Below, one piece after another: positions 18,275 through 25,403 of a stretch of 64,000 bases of DNA (positions within the stretch are counted from its first letter, which is position 1; the number at the start of each line of letters is the position of its first letter). The stretch is from the NCBI RefSeq assembly GCF_017313785.1, contig NZ_JAFLNL010000003.1, positions 434,001-498,000 on the forward strand. The letters are read 5' to 3'. Source of the DNA: Flagellimonas aurea. GTDB taxonomy: Bacteria; Bacteroidota; Bacteroidia; Flavobacteriales; Flavobacteriaceae. The notes under the pieces were generated by a model, which saw nothing but the letters and a program-made list of their open reading frames with translations, was not told the DNA's origin and searched no databases. Both the position numbers and the translations under genes were made by a program.

Positions 18275-19798
18275 ATGAGCAATGTACAAACTACTGAACG
18301 CAGTGTTTTAGAAAAACCAAAGTTTAAAGATCAATATGAAAATTACATCGGTGGCAAATGGACCCCGCCGACAAAAGGAGAATATTTTGACAACGTTTCC
18401 CCAGTAGATGGCAATGCATTTACCAAAATTGCGCGATCCACAGCAGAGGATGTGGACAAAGCCATTGATGCCGCCTGGGCAGCGGCACCAGAATGGAACA
18501 ATTCCTCCGCAACATACCGCAGTAACCTTCTTTTAAAGATTGCGGATGTCATGGAGAAAAATTTAGAAGTGTTGGCACGCGCAGAAACATGGGACAACGG
18601 TAAAGCGTTACGTGAGACACGTGCCGCGGACATGCCATTGGCAGTAGACCACTTTAGGTACTTTGCGGGTGTAATCCGTGCAGAAGAAGGTTCGGTAAGT
18701 GAATTGGACAGCAATACCGTATCCATGAACATTATGGAACCCCTTGGCGTGGTAGGACAGATCATACCTTGGAACTTCCCTATTTTGATGGCCGCCTGGA
18801 AATTGGCTCCCGCCTTGGCCGCAGGAAACTGTGTCGTTCTAAAACCAGCGGAACAAACACCAGTAGGCATATTAATACTGATGGAGCTGATAGAGGACAT
18901 CCTTCCGGCCGGTGTACTAAACATCATCAACGGATTTGGTATTGAAGCTGGAAAACCTTTGGCATCGAGTTCTCGAATCAAAAAAATCGCCTTTACAGGA
19001 GAGACCACAACGGGTCAATTGATCATGCAATATGCATCAAAAAACATCATACCCGTTACTTTGGAATTGGGCGGTAAATCGCCTAACGTTTTCTTCGAAA
19101 GCATTATGGACGCCGACGATGAATTCTTCGATAAATGTTTGGAAGGTGCCGTTATGTTCGCATTGAACCAAGGGGAAGTATGTACCTGTCCATCCAGAAT
19201 ATTGGTACAGGAAAGCATCTACGACAAATTCATAGAGCGAGTTGTGGAGCGCACCAAAGCCATCAAACTGGGACATCCGTTAGACCCGGAAACCATGATG
19301 GGCGCACAGGCCTCCAACGATCAGTTCGAGAAAATCATGAACTACATCCAAATTGGTAAAGAAGAAGGATGTGAAGTGTTGGCCGGTGGCGAGGCTGCTT
19401 ACAACGAAGGGCTTGAAGGTGGATATTACATTCAACCCACCATTTTGAAAGGAAACAACAAAATGCGCGTGTTCCAAGAGGAGATTTTTGGGCCTGTGGT
19501 CTGCGTAACCACATTTAAAGATGAAGCCGAAGCCTTGGAAATCGCAAACGACACGCTATACGGATTGGGCGCAGGGGTCTGGACTCGCGATATGCACCAA
19601 GCCTATAAAATATCGCGACAGATAGAAGCTGGTAGGGTTTGGGTGAATTGCTACCACAACTACCCTGCACATGCACCATTCGGCGGGTATAAAAAGTCGG
19701 GAATCGGTAGAGAAAACCATAAAATGATGCTCAGTCATTACACGCAGACCAAAAACATGCTGATTTCCTACGACAAGAACAAATTGGGATTTTTCTAA
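18275..19798 (+). CDS. NAD(P)-dependent aldehyde dehydrogenase, AldB/ExaC type
   Basis: The 507-residue enzyme oxidises aldehydes to acids. Catalytic residues are visible: [20 protein letters not shown] (N of PWN), FTGETTTGQ (nucleotide loop), [12 protein letters not shown] (Glu) and [11 protein letters not shown] with nucleophile Cys 303. The GEVCTCPSR stretch and overall length match E. coli AldB and the ExaC acetaldehyde dehydrogenases. The next gene, DUF779, starts 1 nt after its stop. Divergent AraC regulator upstream. Substrate is likely a short aliphatic aldehyde, which is inferred from the family. Confidence 0.95.
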   Translation: MSNVQTTERSVLEKPKFKDQYENYIGGKWTPPTKGEYFDNVSPVDGNAFTKIARSTAEDVDKAIDAAWAAAPEWNNSSATYRSNLLLKIADVMEKNLEVLARAETWDNGKALRETRAADMPLAVDHFRYFAGVIRAEEGSVSELDSNTVSMNIMEPLGVVGQIIPWNFPILMAAWKLAPALAAGNCVVLKPAEQTPVGILILMELIEDILPAGVLNIINGFGIEAGKPLASSSRIKKIAFTGETTTGQLIMQYASKNIIPVTLELGGKSPNVFFESIMDADDEFFDKCLEGAVMFALNQGEVCTCPSRILVQESIYDKFIERVVERTKAIKLGHPLDPETMMGAQASNDQFEKIMNYIQIGKEEGCEVLAGGEAAYNEGLEGGYYIQPTILKGNNKMRVFQEEIFGPVVCVTTFKDEAEALEIANDTLYGLGAGVWTRDMHQAYKISRQIEAGRVWVNCYHNYPAHAPFGGYKKSGIGRENHKMMLSHYTQTKNMLISYDKNKLGFF

Positions 19799-19799
19799 G

Positions 19800-20186
19800 A
19801 TGGGAAATTTGATAAAACGCGTATTGGTATCTGACAATGCCATAAAAATCATTGACCAGTTAAGGGAGCGCCACGGCGAACTTATGTTCCACCAAAGCGG
19901 GGGCTGCTGTGATGGCTCCTCCCCCATGTGCTTCCCCAAAGGCGAGTTGATGCTCAATGGGAACGATATAAAATTGGGCACCATACATGGATGTGATTTT
20001 TTTATGAGCAAGGACCAGTTCGAATATTGGAAACACACACAGCTTACAGTTGATGTAACCACAGGGCGTGGTGCCAGTTTTAGTCTGGAAATTCCGTTGG
20101 GACTCCGTTTTGTCATCAAATCACGAATGTACACGGATGAGGAACGGGAACATCTTGAACCCGTTCAATCTGCTGAAGAAGTATAA
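19800..20186 (+). CDS. DUF779 protein linked to aldehyde dehydrogenase
   Basis: The 128-residue cytoplasmic protein has the family signature HQSGGCCDGSSPMC near residues 31-44, a Cys-rich loop that could bind a metal, and a small beta-rich body (GASFSLEIPLGLRFVIKSR). DUF779 genes typically sit beside AldB/ExaC-type dehydrogenases, as here with a 1-nt gap. This suggests a helper or substrate-channel function; no activity is known to me. It ends just before a strong terminator. Confidence 0.9.
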   Translation: MGNLIKRVLVSDNAIKIIDQLRERHGELMFHQSGGCCDGSSPMCFPKGELMLNGNDIKLGTIHGCDFFMSKDQFEYWKHTQLTVDVTTGRGASFSLEIPLGLRFVIKSRMYTDEEREHLEPVQSAEEV

Positions 20187-20189
20187 TCC

Positions 20190-20215
20190 AAGCCCCGATT
20201 TTGTCGGGGCTTTTT
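20190..20215 (+). terminator. Terminator of aldB-DUF779
   Basis: Stem AAGCCCCGA (20190-20198) with TCGGGGCTT (20204-20212), 5-nt loop, followed by T-rich sequence. Confidence 0.92.
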
Positions 20216-20249
20216 GCTACCTTGTCCCTATCCATCACTTGAGGTTTAC

Positions 20250-20471
20250 ATGAAGAAAATTTTGATAGCGCCATTTGTACTGTTGGTACGGTTTTACCAA
20301 CTCTTTATATCCCCCATGCTTCCCGCAACCTGCCGCTATTCACCTACATGCTCTCAATATACCTTGGAGGCCCTAAAAAAACACGGATTGTTCAAAGGTG
20401 GGTGGCTGTCCATCAAGCGTATTGTCAGTTGCAATCCTTGGGGTGGAAGTGGTTACGACCCTGTACCCTGA
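20250..20471 (+). CDS. yidD: Membrane protein insertion efficiency factor YidD
   Basis: The 73-residue protein has the YidD signature: [32 protein letters not shown], then [13 protein letters not shown]. It is an amphipathic protein on the inner face of the membrane that aids YidC-dependent insertion. I choose the ATG at 20250, which gives the normal family length; the longer reading frame from 20214 would begin inside the upstream terminator. It is here apart from rnpA and yidC. lgt follows after 66 nt. Confidence 0.93.
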   Translation: MKKILIAPFVLLVRFYQLFISPMLPATCRYSPTCSQYTLEALKKHGLFKGGWLSIKRIVSCNPWGGSGYDPVP

Positions 20472-20537
20472 AAAATTGCACTTTAATTAACCCGTGCAAC
20501 CATTCAAAGTAGTTATATTAGTCCAAAATTTAGATAA

Positions 20538-21500
20538 ATGTATTTTCTCGGATTTGATTGGAACCCCGAAGGAACCCTGTTTAAATTGGGTTTCATACAG
20601 ATAAAGTATTATAATTTGTTGTGGATTGCCGCCTTTGTTCTGGGCTGGTTCATCATGAAGAAAATCTTCCTGAACGAAAAGAAATCCATGGAAAAATTGG
20701 ATTCCCTTTTTATTTACACAGTAGTCTCGATCATGCTCGGTGCACGGTTGGGCCATGTTTTCTTCTATGATTGGGACTATTATAAAGACCATTTAGCCGA
20801 GATTCTGTTACCCATTAGGGAAAGTGCCAACAGCAATCTTTTTGGCATCATCAACGGGTATGAGTTTACTGGGTTTACAGGTTTGGCAAGCCATGGCGCC
20901 ACCATTGCAGCGATTATTGGGATTGCATTGTATTGCAGAAAATGGAAAGATATTAAAATGCTTTGGCTATTGGACCGATTGGTGATTCCTTCCGCCATAG
21001 GCGCTGCATTTGTTAGGTTCGGTAATTTTTTCAATTCCGAAATCAATGGAAAAGTAGTCGACAAGTCCTATTTTTTAGCAACAAGATTTATCCGTGATTC
21101 GGATGATATGCCGGCGTACCAAGCAATGGCCCTGACCAAGGAACAAACCCCCAATGCCGCCTATAAAGCCATTCAGCACAATCCGGAATTCTCCGAAGTG
21201 CTACAATCCATTCCTTTCCGTCATCCAGCACAATTGTATGAGGGCTTCTGCTATGTATTTGTATTTATAGCCCTATACCTTCTGTATTGGAAAACCGATT
21301 GGAAGAACAAACCTGGCTTCCTTTTTGGATTGTTCATGGTGCTGTTGTTCGTGGTACGTTTCTTCGTAGAGTTCTACAAAAAGAGTCAAGGTGGGTTCGA
21401 GGATACACTTGGCATGCTCTCCACAGGGCAATGGCTCAGTATCCCCATGATTTTAATCGGGGTGTATTTTATGGTTAAACCAGAACCAGTAGAACTATAA
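20538..21500 (+). CDS. lgt: Prolipoprotein diacylglyceryl transferase
   Basis: The 320-residue membrane enzyme adds diacylglycerol to the Cys of prolipoproteins, the first step of lipoprotein maturation. Motifs: ARLGHVFFYDWDYY (with catalytic-region His/Tyr), GLASHGATIAAIIG, RFGNFFNSEINGKV (the Lgt signature Arg-x-Gly-Asn-Phe-x-Asn), HPAQLYEG and RFFVEFYK. About seven hydrophobic helices. The next gene, itself a lipoprotein, starts 4 nt after its stop. A TTGCAC...GTGCAA inverted repeat (20476-20499) lies upstream. Confidence 0.96.
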   Translation: MYFLGFDWNPEGTLFKLGFIQIKYYNLLWIAAFVLGWFIMKKIFLNEKKSMEKLDSLFIYTVVSIMLGARLGHVFFYDWDYYKDHLAEILLPIRESANSNLFGIINGYEFTGFTGLASHGATIAAIIGIALYCRKWKDIKMLWLLDRLVIPSAIGAAFVRFGNFFNSEINGKVVDKSYFLATRFIRDSDDMPAYQAMALTKEQTPNAAYKAIQHNPEFSEVLQSIPFRHPAQLYEGFCYVFVFIALYLLYWKTDWKNKPGFLFGLFMVLLFVVRFFVEFYKKSQGGFEDTLGMLSTGQWLSIPMILIGVYFMVKPEPVEL

Positions 21501-21504
21501 CAAC

Positions 21505-21990
21505 ATGTTACGAACAGGAAAAATAGCGCTTTTGACCTTTGCCATTACTTTGGTGTCGTGTAAATCGGAGCCTAAACAATCCATCAAAACGGAAAATATC
21601 TCCTTCACCAAAGAAGGTGAGCTTGACATACTATCATCGAAAACAGACTCGATAAAAGCGAATTTTGACATCGAGATTGCAGAAACGGAGTACGAAACCC
21701 TAACAGGGCTCATGTACCGAAAATCCATGCAGCAAGACCGGGGAATGTTGTTCATTCAACCTGAAGAGGCTGAGCAAAATTTTTACATGAAGAATACCGA
21801 AATCCCTCTGGATATTATTTATATCAACTCCGGAATGAAAGTGGTTAGCTTTCAAAAAAATGCAAAACCCCTTGATGAAAGTAGCCTACCTTCCAGAGCT
21901 CCGGCAAAGTACGTATTGGAAATCAATGCGGGACTTTCCGACCAATTGGGACTGAAAGTGGGCGACAGTATTTCCTTTTCCCGCAATTAA
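21505..21990 (+). CDS. DUF192 lipoprotein
   Basis: The 161-residue protein has a lipobox (ITLVSC, Cys 19) and then the DUF192 fold: GLMYRKSMQQDRGMLFI, NFYMKNTEIPLDIIYI, KYVLEINAG and a final GLKVGDSI. DUF192 is a small secreted beta-barrel domain of unknown role, common in Bacteroidota and Archaea. It is wedged between lgt (4 nt) and an acetyltransferase gene whose ATG directly follows its stop, so all are one operon. Confidence 0.92.
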   Translation: MLRTGKIALLTFAITLVSCKSEPKQSIKTENISFTKEGELDILSSKTDSIKANFDIEIAETEYETLTGLMYRKSMQQDRGMLFIQPEEAEQNFYMKNTEIPLDIIYINSGMKVVSFQKNAKPLDESSLPSRAPAKYVLEINAGLSDQLGLKVGDSISFSRN

Positions 21991-22515
21991 ATGTCGAAAT
22001 ACCTTTTAGAAAACCAAACTTCAGAAAGGCTGATTTTTCGTAAGCTGAAAGAATCGGACTTTGAGGAATGGTTGCCCTTTTATCACAATCCAAAATCCAC
22101 CCAATATTGGGAAGGTCTTCCTGCCGACCCTATTGAAGCCTGTACATCTCAATTTGACAGAGTTTTTGAACGCTACGAAAATGACTTGGGCGGCATGAAC
22201 GCCCTAATTTCAAAAGAAACAGGTGAGCTGGTCGGAATCTGTGGCCTACTTGTCCATATGGTAGATAATATCGAGGAACTGGAGATCGGATACTCCATTC
22301 TACCTAAATTTTGGTTACAAGGCTATGCGTTTGAAGCTGCACAAAAATGTAAGCAGTTTGCTTTCGAAAACAGTTTCTCGGATTCATTGATTTCCATTAT
22401 TCATGTGGATAATTTACCTTCCCAAAAAGTGGCTCAAAAAAACGGTATGTTTTTGGACAAAACCACTACGTACAAGAATAATCCGGTCCATATTTTTCGG
22501 GTAAAGCGAGGATAA
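21991..22515 (+). CDS. GNAT-family N-acetyltransferase (RimJ/RimL-like)
   Basis: The 174-residue protein begins TSERLIFRKLKESDFEEWLPFY and contains LVGICGLLVHMVDNIEELEIGYSI-type core and WLQGYAFEAAQKCKQFAF (acetyl-CoA loop), then the NLPSQKVAQKNGM pattern, all of the RimJ/RimL GNAT branch. It would transfer acetyl from acetyl-CoA to an amine of a small molecule or protein N-terminus; the target is unknown. Start is directly after the DUF192 stop. Confidence 0.9.
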   Translation: MSKYLLENQTSERLIFRKLKESDFEEWLPFYHNPKSTQYWEGLPADPIEACTSQFDRVFERYENDLGGMNALISKETGELVGICGLLVHMVDNIEELEIGYSILPKFWLQGYAFEAAQKCKQFAFENSFSDSLISIIHVDNLPSQKVAQKNGMFLDKTTTYKNNPVHIFRVKRG

Positions 22516-22545
22516 TCGTAATTTTAAGTCCTTACGTTATTCTCC

Positions 22546-23796
22546 ATGAAGCTATCCAAAAGCTACGTCATCCTTACCCAAAACAATTCGAACATTGACC
22601 AATTGGTTCAAAATTTGCTCCGCAATCACGCTGTTCCCGGTTTGACCGAGTTTCAGCAACTGGACGGTCTTCTCTTTTCCCGTTCCGAAATCAACAGGTA
22701 TATGGACGAGGAGGAGCGACATGATATCAAAATACTGACAAAGGACAGCGAACAGGCATTAAAAACCATGAGCAGTGGTGAACAGAAAAAAGCCTTGCTC
22801 AACTTTTTATTGCAGCAGGACCCTGATTTTATCATCCTCGTAAATCCTTATGATAATTTGGACGTGGCCACTCAATCCCAACTCAAGGAACAACTTCAGG
22901 ATATCGCTTCAAACAAAATCGTGGTTCAGTTGGTAAGTAGGTTGGATGATATTTTGCCTGATACGGCCCATTTTTTTAAGTTGGACGGCGATAATCTGCA
23001 CCCATATGAGTCTACGGATGCTTTTTGGGAAGAAAATAAAACTGAATCCACCAATTTTAATGGAACAATACCTCCACCGTTATCCCCTATCAGTATTGAC
23101 TTAAAGGAACTGGTCAGCTTCAAAAAGGTATCGGTAAGTTTTGATGGACGCAAAGTACTTGACGAAATCGATTGGACTATCAAAAAAGGGGAGTTTTGGC
23201 AACTCATTGGTCCTAACGGCAGTGGCAAGTCTACACTTCTATCGATGATTACCGGTGATAGCCACAAAGGATACGGTGAAGATTTGACCATTTTTGGACA
23301 AAAAAAAGGAAGTGGTGAAAGTGTCTGGGACCTGAAACAAAAAATTGGATACTACACGCCAGCAATTACCAATAAATTTCGTGGTTACCACACCTTGGAA
23401 AATATGATTATCTCGGGGCTCCATGATTCAATAGGGCTATATGTGCAACCGACCGACAGTGAAAAACAATTAGCCATCCAATGGTTAAACCTTTTAAACT
23501 TAAAAGATAGAAAGAATGATCACTTTCGAGACCTCTCTGTTGGCAACAAACGCTTGGTGATGATGGCACGCGCGATGGTAAAACACCCCCCCTTACTTAT
23601 TTTGGATGAACCCACAGCAGGTTTGGATGATTCCAGCGCAAATTTATTTGTAGCGTTGGTAAACAAAATAGCCAAGGAAAGTGATTCCACTATTGTTTTT
23701 GTCTCACATCGCAAAGAGCCACAGTTGAATCCTGAATATATTTTCGAGCTTCATCCATCGGAAAAGGGTTCAAAAGGTGTTGCATCAAACATTTAA
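22546..23796 (+). CDS. Two-domain ABC ATPase, ModF-like, first domain degenerate
   Basis: The 416-residue soluble protein has two nucleotide-binding domains. The second (about 188-416) is complete: Walker A GPNGSGKST at 222-230, signature LSVGNKR (variant of LSGGQ), Walker B LLILDEPTAGLD and the FVSHR His loop. The first (1-165) has a signature-like MSSGEQKKALL at 75-85, but no Walker A, and its Walker B region reads ILVNPYDNLD, without the acidic pair. It resembles E. coli ModF/PhrA. No membrane subunit is adjacent. Last gene of the lgt operon (30-nt gap). Confidence 0.85.
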   Translation: MKLSKSYVILTQNNSNIDQLVQNLLRNHAVPGLTEFQQLDGLLFSRSEINRYMDEEERHDIKILTKDSEQALKTMSSGEQKKALLNFLLQQDPDFIILVNPYDNLDVATQSQLKEQLQDIASNKIVVQLVSRLDDILPDTAHFFKLDGDNLHPYESTDAFWEENKTESTNFNGTIPPPLSPISIDLKELVSFKKVSVSFDGRKVLDEIDWTIKKGEFWQLIGPNGSGKSTLLSMITGDSHKGYGEDLTIFGQKKGSGESVWDLKQKIGYYTPAITNKFRGYHTLENMIISGLHDSIGLYVQPTDSEKQLAIQWLNLLNLKDRKNDHFRDLSVGNKRLVMMARAMVKHPPLLILDEPTAGLDDSSANLFVALVNKIAKESDSTIVFVSHRKEPQLNPEYIFELHPSEKGSKGVASNI

Positions 23797-23877
23797 TTAA
23801 CTCACAAGCAAACACTTAAACAAATCAGCTGTTTTTTTGCTATCTTATAGGGAATTCAACATTTAACCCTCCCTTAC

Positions 23878-25341
23878 ATGCAAAAGATTACTGTAAAGCC
23901 AGGTGCCAAACTTGTGGATTACAAGGCGTACGGCTCCCTCTACTCCTCTGTTCTGGATTTCACGGAACAGTCCAAAGAACCTATTGAATCACTTAAAGGC
24001 CGAACCATCTGGATGATAAATTCCACTGCCATTGGTGGCGGAGTCGCCGAAATGCTCCCGAGTCAAATGAGAATTTTACGGGAGCTTGGCGTTTCCATTG
24101 AATGGCTCGTCATAGAAGCAAAAAAGGATGCCTTTTTTGACTTGACCAAACGTATACACAACGCCATTCACGGAAGTGGCAATGGCATTTTTACGGAAGA
24201 AGACCGGAAAATTTATGAGGAAGTCAACCAAAATAATCTATCCAAGGCATTGGAGCTTATCAATGATGGAGATATTGTTGTGGTACATGATCCCCAGCCC
24301 ATGCCATTGGCAGCAATGATCAAAAAGAAAAAAAACGTTTCTATCATTTGGAGATGCCATATTGGTCTGGAAGATGATACCGACGTTACCGATGCAGTTT
24401 GGAAATTTTTGGAACCCTACACTAACGATTATGATCATTTTGTTTTTAGTCTTCCATCCTACGTTCCAAACCCCTTGAAGAACAGAACCTCTATTATTCC
24501 ACCTGCTATTGATCCTTTGAGTCATAAGAACCGGGAACTGCAATTGCACAAGTGCATCGGAATTTTATATCAATCTGGCATACTGGACGATCATAAGGCC
24601 ATTCTTTATCATCGATATAAACATTTAGTGAGAAGGGTAATGCCTGATGGTTCTTTTGATGTGTTGGACGCAGGAAAAAACCTAGATCTGATTTATCGTC
24701 CAATAGTTACCGAGATCTCAAGATGGGATCGCCTAAAAGGTTTTAAGGAACTAATGGAAGCCTTTATCAAAATGAAGGTGGACAATCGAAAAAATGGCGA
24801 CCCCAAAAGTCTGGAGTACAAACGTATTGAAATGACATTGTTGGTGTTGGGCGGCCCTGACCCTTCGTTTGTTTCCGACGATCCAGAAGGTAAAGAGGTC
24901 CTCAAAGAATTGACGGAGACCTATAAAACGGTGGACAAAAACATGCAGAACGATATCGCCATTTTGTTGCTACCATTGGACAATCCAAAAGAAAATGCAC
25001 TGATAGTAAATGCGCTTCAGCGTTCCTCCAGTATTATTGTGCAAAATTCCATCCAAGAGGGATTTGGACTTACGGCGACAGAGGCCATGTGGAAAAGAAA
25101 ACCCGTTTTGGTATCCAATGCGGCCGGACTCAAATATCAGGTGGTTGATAACAAAACGGGAAAGATAAACCCAGATCCAACCGACATTGAAAACTTATCC
25201 AAAACCTTGGCCTATATGCTCAATCATCCTAAAGAAAGGGATAAATGGGGTTTTAATGGTCAGCTCAGGGTCATCCAAAACTTCACTCTTTTTAGTCAAT
25301 TATTATCGTGGCTGGGAACATTATCCGCAAACAAAACCTAA
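23878..25341 (+). CDS. TreT-like glycosyltransferase (trehalose synthase family)
   Basis: The 487-residue cytoplasmic GT4-type enzyme has STAIGGGVAEMLPSQMRILREL near residue 50 (sugar-nucleotide site), VHDPQPMPLAAMI, ITEISRWDRLKGF-type Arg/Lys pair (VTEISRWDRLKGFKELMEAF), and the C-terminal EGFGLTATEAMWKRKPV with Glu residues. This is the pattern of TreT, which joins NDP-glucose and glucose to trehalose. Assignment to trehalose is from family resemblance. Single gene with a terminator behind it. Confidence 0.83.
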   Translation: MQKITVKPGAKLVDYKAYGSLYSSVLDFTEQSKEPIESLKGRTIWMINSTAIGGGVAEMLPSQMRILRELGVSIEWLVIEAKKDAFFDLTKRIHNAIHGSGNGIFTEEDRKIYEEVNQNNLSKALELINDGDIVVVHDPQPMPLAAMIKKKKNVSIIWRCHIGLEDDTDVTDAVWKFLEPYTNDYDHFVFSLPSYVPNPLKNRTSIIPPAIDPLSHKNRELQLHKCIGILYQSGILDDHKAILYHRYKHLVRRVMPDGSFDVLDAGKNLDLIYRPIVTEISRWDRLKGFKELMEAFIKMKVDNRKNGDPKSLEYKRIEMTLLVLGGPDPSFVSDDPEGKEVLKELTETYKTVDKNMQNDIAILLLPLDNPKENALIVNALQRSSSIIVQNSIQEGFGLTATEAMWKRKPVLVSNAAGLKYQVVDNKTGKINPDPTDIENLSKTLAYMLNHPKERDKWGFNGQLRVIQNFTLFSQLLSWLGTLSANKT

Positions 25342-25345
25342 AAAC

Positions 25346-25371
25346 AAAGGCCCTCAAGTTGAGGGCCTTTA
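25346..25371. terminator. Bidirectional terminator between treT-like and secDF
   Basis: Stem AAAGGCCCTC (25346-25355) with GAGGGCCTTT (25361-25370), 5-nt loop, A-rich on the left and T-rich on the right. It serves two convergent genes. Confidence 0.88.
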
Positions 25372-25403
25372 TTATAAAGTGTAATGTAAAAAAAAACGAA
25401 AAA

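Noticed and set aside
20214-20249. Longer YidD start
   Set aside because: It would begin in the last bases of the DUF779 terminator; the Met at 20250 gives the family length.
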